Source: SHYR01 sp034406555 (GTDB taxonomy: Bacteria > Chloroflexota > Dehalococcoidia > UBA2979). From it: a DNA stretch of 13,369 bases. Below the pieces are notes generated by a model. That model made no database searches. It worked only from the letters and a program-made list of their open reading frames with translations, and was not told where the DNA came from. Each line of letters begins with the position of its first letter. Position 1 is the first letter of the stretch. Shown here piece after piece: positions 12,521-13,369 of the stretch. The translations under genes and the position numbers were made by a program. The DNA is taken from contig DASCRM010000035.1 of assembly GCA_034406555.1 (NCBI GenBank), forward strand, positions 1 to 13,369, given 5' to 3'.

Positions 12521-13369
12521 CGGCGCTGATCGCCCGCTTGCCGATGTTCAGGCGGCTGCAGTCTATGGGCCCTGCCTTCTTCCCGACCGGCATCGTTGAA
12601 CGCATCCCGCGGCCGAAGTCGCGCGTGCTGATGATCGGCGCGCTCGTCTTCTTCGTGGTGAACAATGTGGTCAACCTGGTGCTGCTGGTTCTCGTCCTCG
12701 ATGGGCGCTTCGAGGACAAGTGGTACGACTTCCGCGACCCCGGCCTGGCGATGGGCAGGTTCAAGGGCTGGCTCGACGACCGCAACGCGGAGTTGCCATC
12801 CGGCCTCGACTTCCTGGGCGAGCACTTCCTCTCATACTCGATCTCCGCCGTGATCGGCGGGGCGGCGATCCTCACCTTCATCGGCCTCGTGTTGCTGATC
12901 CTCGTCTGGATCGAGCGGCGCCTGCTTGCCCGCATTCAGGTACGACGCGGCCCGAACCGAGTGGGACCGTACGGGCTGCTCCAGCCACTGGCCGACGCGA
13001 TCAAGCTGATTCAGAAGGAGACAATCATCCCGGTCGGCGCCGACCGCTTCTTGTACTTCCTGCCGCCGGTCGTGATCTTCATCCCACTACTGCTGGTGTG
13101 GGGACCGATGCCGTGGTCGCCGACGATGACCTATCTCGACCTGAACGCAGGCATCCTCTTCATCCTCGCTGTCAGCTCGCTCTCGACGTTGGCGATTTTC
13201 ATCGCCGGGTGGTCATCGAACAATCACTACGCGCTGCTGGGCGCCATGCGCACGATCGCGATGATGATCTCCTACGCGATCCCGCAGAGCATCGCGCTGC
13301 TGGCGGTCGTGATCTGGGTCGGTTCGCTGAACCTCGGCGAGATCGTCGCGTGGCAGGCGGATCACAACC
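12517..13369 (+). CDS. nuoH: NADH-quinone oxidoreductase subunit H, 5' part, with extended N-terminus
   Basis: NuoH is the membrane subunit that lines the quinone tunnel and begins the proton path. The first 284 residues are visible and the frame leaves the window open. Core motifs: ERRLLARIQVRRGPNRVGPYG (residues 133-153), LADAIKLIQKE (158-168) and AGWSSNNHYALLGAMR (230-245). Two features are odd. First, the ER of the first motif is at 133 rather than about 36 as in E. coli, because of an N-terminal extension with its own membrane helix (about 37-62) and a charged loop (63-103). Second, the SYE motif after GAMR reads SYAIPQS, with Ala254 in place of the conserved Glu. The ATG overlaps the nuoD stop (ATGA), so the extension is most likely translated; later in-frame ATG or GTG codons exist but lack such support. 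Confidence 0.94.
   Translation, partial: MTALIARLPMFRRLQSMGPAFFPTGIVERIPRPKSRVLMIGALVFFVVNNVVNLVLLVLVLDGRFEDKWYDFRDPGLAMGRFKGWLDDRNAELPSGLDFLGEHFLSYSISAVIGGAAILTFIGLVLLILVWIERRLLARIQVRRGPNRVGPYGLLQPLADAIKLIQKETIIPVGADRFLYFLPPVVIFIPLLLVWGPMPWSPTMTYLDLNAGILFILAVSSLSTLAIFIAGWSSNNHYALLGAMRTIAMMISYAIPQSIALLAVVIWVGSLNLGEIVAWQADHN

Noticed and set aside
1..13369. CRISPR array, transposon ends, tRNA or rRNA genes.
   Set aside because: No spaced direct repeats, transposase-like proteins, cloverleaf or rRNA signatures were found on reading either strand.

Overview
The window is a 13.4 kb piece of a GC-rich bacterial chromosome (roughly 63-65 % GC by eye) with dense coding, many 4-base gene overlaps and mixed ATG/GTG/TTG starts. 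The gene content and the order der-plsY-gpsA, an 11-subunit-style nuo cluster (D directly followed by H, no E/F/G) and a set of acyl-CoA genes fit Chloroflexota, possibly Dehalococcoidia or a SAR202-like lineage. That placement is inference from gene content. No mobile element, tRNA, rRNA or CRISPR array was seen.

Region 1 (1-4444, + strand) is a housekeeping run: the 3' part of der (ribosome-assembly GTPase), plsY and gpsA (adjacent steps of phospholipid synthesis), then an acidic HEAT-repeat protein, a Nudix hydrolase and a RimJ/RimL-type acetyltransferase. der/plsY, plsY/gpsA, HEAT/Nudix and Nudix/GNAT each overlap by 4 bases (ATGA or GTGA). The only real gap, 57 bases before the HEAT gene, carries a good candidate internal promoter.

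Region 2 (4475-10181, - strand) holds acyl-CoA metabolism genes in three blocks. Reading leftward: a DUF35 zinc-ribbon/OB-fold protein plus an SCP-x/Ltp-type thiolase, ended by a perfect 12-bp hairpin; a stand-alone PHP-domain phosphoesterase; and a four-gene operon (FAS1-like MaoC, catalytic MaoC hydratase, and two tandem paralogous short-chain dehydrogenases) with its own strong promoter. Together these can supply hydration, 3-hydroxyacyl-CoA oxidation and C-C cleavage. The parts resemble the actinobacterial steroid side-chain module (ChsH1/ChsH2/Ltp2) and the anaerobic toluene module (BbsABCD). The thiolase lacks the standard thiolase catalytic cysteines, and one MaoC subunit lacks the hydratase dyad, so an aldolase-type or heteromeric pathway is plausible. 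No acyl-CoA dehydrogenase or CoA ligase lies in the window, and the substrate is unknown.

Region 3 (10182-10527) is a divergent intergenic region with a perfect 10-bp inverted repeat, a second hairpin and a candidate promoter for the nuo genes.

Region 4 (10528 to the end, + strand) is the start of a respiratory complex I operon: nuoA, nuoC, nuoD and the first 284 codons of nuoH. nuoB is missing from its usual place between nuoA and nuoC. NuoH has about 97 extra N-terminal residues with an added membrane helix, and has Ala where the conserved Glu of the SYE motif is expected. These three oddities make this complex I worth attention.
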